A DNA stretch of 15,932 bases from Tidjanibacter sp. (lineage in GTDB: Bacteria; Bacteroidota; Bacteroidia; Bacteroidales; Rikenellaceae). Each line of letters starts with the position of its first letter. The first letter of the stretch is position 1. Below are positions 15,237-15,932 of the stretch, piece after piece. The DNA is taken from contig JAGBVY010000020.1 in NCBI GenBank assembly GCA_017630115.1, positions 1 through 15,932 on the forward strand, written 5' to 3'. The position numbers and the translations under genes are program-made. The notes under the pieces were generated by a model. The model did no database searches and was not told the origin of the DNA. It saw nothing but the letters and a program-made list of their open reading frames with translations.

Positions 15237-15700
15237 TGTTGGAGTAATTTTTCTATGGTTGTGGTGGAGAGTTTTATGGGGTTGCCAGCCCAGACAATGA
15301 CCCCTTTCGGATTGACAATCACCGCATAGGGAACGTGGCTGACACCAAAGGCTCGGTAGGTCTCGCCGCTCTCGTCGGAGGCGACATAGAAGTATTGATA
15401 CTCGTGCAGCAACATCCCTGCCACCTGCTCGGCGGGCTCGCGGGTGAGCACAACCACATCCATCTGCTTGCGGTAGTCGTGCGCCAAGGCGTTGCAAGGC
15501 TCAATGTGGGCACGCGAATCCTCGGCTGCCGAGTGGAAAAATTCCACCATCAGGAATCGCCCTCCCATAAGTTCGGGACGGTCGCTTATCCACTCCACGT
15601 TTTTGATGTGAGGTGCGTGCGACCCCACTTCAATGTGTTGAGCCACAGCGGTAAGCACACCCAAAATGGTGTATAGGAGTATCAAACAGAGTCTCTTCAT
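15233..15700 (-). CDS. Exported thioredoxin-fold protein lacking CXXC
   Basis: A 155-aa protein with a signal peptide at 1-20 (KR, then LCLILLYTILGVLTAVA, cleavage expected after Ala20), so it is probably periplasmic. The mature part follows the TlpA/thioredoxin order: strand FLMVEFFHS near 49-57, helix, strand MDVVVLTRE near 80-88, GVSHVPYAVIVNPKGVIVWAGNP at 119-141 with the cis-proline at 124. Where TlpA proteins have WCxxC this one reads HSAAEDS; the only mature cysteine is Cys69, so disulfide exchange by a CXXC mechanism is not possible. The frame also offers two GTG codons at 15706 and 15703; ATG at 15700 is preferred. The stop overlaps the meaB start by ATGA, predicting translational coupling. 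Function unknown; a scaffold or binding role is inference. Confidence 0.85.
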   Translation of the reverse strand: MKRLCLILLYTILGVLTAVAQHIEVGSHAPHIKNVEWISDRPELMGGRFLMVEFFHSAAEDSRAHIEPCNALAHDYRKQMDVVVLTREPAEQVAGMLLHEYQYFYVASDESGETYRAFGVSHVPYAVIVNPKGVIVWAGNPIKLSTTTIEKLLQQ

Positions 15701-15705
15701 CACCA

Positions 15706-15736
15706 CAAAAGTAGGGATAAGAGTTGAGAAAAGAAA
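15706..15736 (-). promoter_or_regulatory. Possible promoter of the thioredoxin-like/meaB unit
   Basis: On the minus strand TTTC (plus 15733-15736), a 19-nt spacer and a perfect TACTTTTG (plus 15706-15713). The predicted start falls within a few bases of the ATG at 15700, so a leaderless or near-leaderless mRNA would result. The match could also be chance in AT-rich DNA. Confidence 0.35.
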
Positions 15737-15766
15737 ATTGATTTGCGGTTTTTTTATTGGTAGGGT

Positions 15767-15796
15767 GTTGTAATTCCCATTTTTTATTTATCTTTG
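15767..15796 (+). promoter_or_regulatory. tRNA-Leu promoter
   Basis: GTTG (15767-15770), an 18-nt spacer and a perfect TATCTTTG (15789-15796), about 41 nt before the mature tRNA 5' end. The spacer is one base shorter than usual. Confidence 0.5.
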
Positions 15797-15837
15797 CAGG
15801 CCCAAAGTCCTCAACTAAGAGGTCGGCGCGTAAGGAT

Positions 15838-15919
15838 GCCCAGGTGGCGGAATAGGTAGACGCGCACGTTTCAGGTGCGTGTGCCGCAAGGCGTGCAGGT
15901 TCGATTCCTGTCCTGGGCA
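15838..15919 (+). tRNA. tRNA-Leu (anticodon CAG)
   Basis: The 82-nt sequence folds as a class II tRNA. The acceptor stem GCCCAGG pairs with CCTGGGC, with A as the discriminator. The D arm contains TGGCGGAATAGGTAGACGC, typical of leucine tRNAs. The anticodon stem CACGT/GCGTG closes the loop TTCAGGT, placing CAG at 34-36 to read CUG. The variable arm has the stem GCC/GGC around GCAA, and the T arm is CAGG-TTCGATT-CCTG. The 3' CCA is not encoded (the next bases are CGA), so it must be added by a nucleotidyltransferase. It diverges from the thioredoxin-like/meaB unit. Confidence 0.95.
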
Positions 15920-15932
15920 CGAGGCAGTTTGC

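Noticed and set aside
14208..15329. A 373-codon plus-strand open frame
   Set aside because: It lies antisense to meaB, which has all GTPase motifs. The translation is His/Thr/Arg-rich with no recognisable domain.
15237..15497. An 87-residue N-terminal extension of MeaB
   Set aside because: The residues are Arg/Cys-rich and come from the thioredoxin-like gene read out of frame. The ATG at 15236 with the ATGA overlap is a better start.
15630..15920. A 96-codon minus-strand open frame crossing the tRNA
   Set aside because: It runs through the tRNA-Leu gene and the promoter spacer, so it is not a credible gene.
15838..15932. tRNA-Leu as an integration site
   Set aside because: I saw no repeat of the tRNA 3' end elsewhere in the window and no integrase. 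The phage-like genes lie at the opposite edge.

Overview
The window looks like a chromosomal segment of a Bacteroidota bacterium, most likely a gut Bacteroidales member (possibly Rikenellaceae; the genus cannot be fixed from sequence alone). Three things suggest this. Promoters upstream of several genes fit the Bacteroidota pattern (TTTG or TTG, 19-21 nt, TAnnTTTG), Shine-Dalgarno sequences are mostly absent, and a MeaB GTPase points to methylmalonyl-CoA mutase metabolism. Most of the DNA is ordinary core gene content. The least explained part is the left edge.

Layout. (1) 1-1385, minus strand: two unassigned genes. One is complete (135 aa). The other is open at the window edge (at least 308 aa). 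Both have the look of Bacteroidota phage structural or tail-module proteins, and they sit behind a good promoter with a perfect 15-nt palindrome on the predicted start site. (2) 1701-4022, plus: a GH3 beta-glucosidase-type lipoprotein. (3) 4105-5804, minus: a PLP aminotransferase followed by a low-molecular-weight protein tyrosine phosphatase. (4) 5973-6401, plus: mscL. (5) 6480-7964, minus: a DusB-like tRNA dihydrouridine synthase, then a small DMT/DUF486 membrane protein, separated by two arrays of 7-nt repeats. (6) 8039-9817, plus: argS. (7) 9895-13936, minus: dnaE followed by trxA. (8) 14127-15700, minus: an exported thioredoxin-fold protein lacking CXXC, joined by an ATGA overlap to meaB. 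(9) 15838-15919, plus: tRNA-Leu(CAG).

Organisation. Genes alternate strand in short one- or two-gene units. Each of three convergent pairs (GH3/phosphatase, mscL/DMT, argS/trxA) shares one long, nearly perfect hairpin flanked by A and T tracts, able to stop transcription from both sides. Divergent pairs share compact promoter regions. In dus/argS the two predicted start sites are crossed, so the 5' ends of the transcripts would overlap. Coding sequences fill nearly all of the window; the longest stretch without a gene is the roughly 315-nt divergent spacer at 1386-1700.

No integrase, transposase, CRISPR array, rRNA or defence system was recognised. The best candidates for something undescribed are the left-edge phage-like pair with its operator-like palindrome, the redox-dead thioredoxin-fold partner of MeaB, and the heptad repeat arrays after dus.
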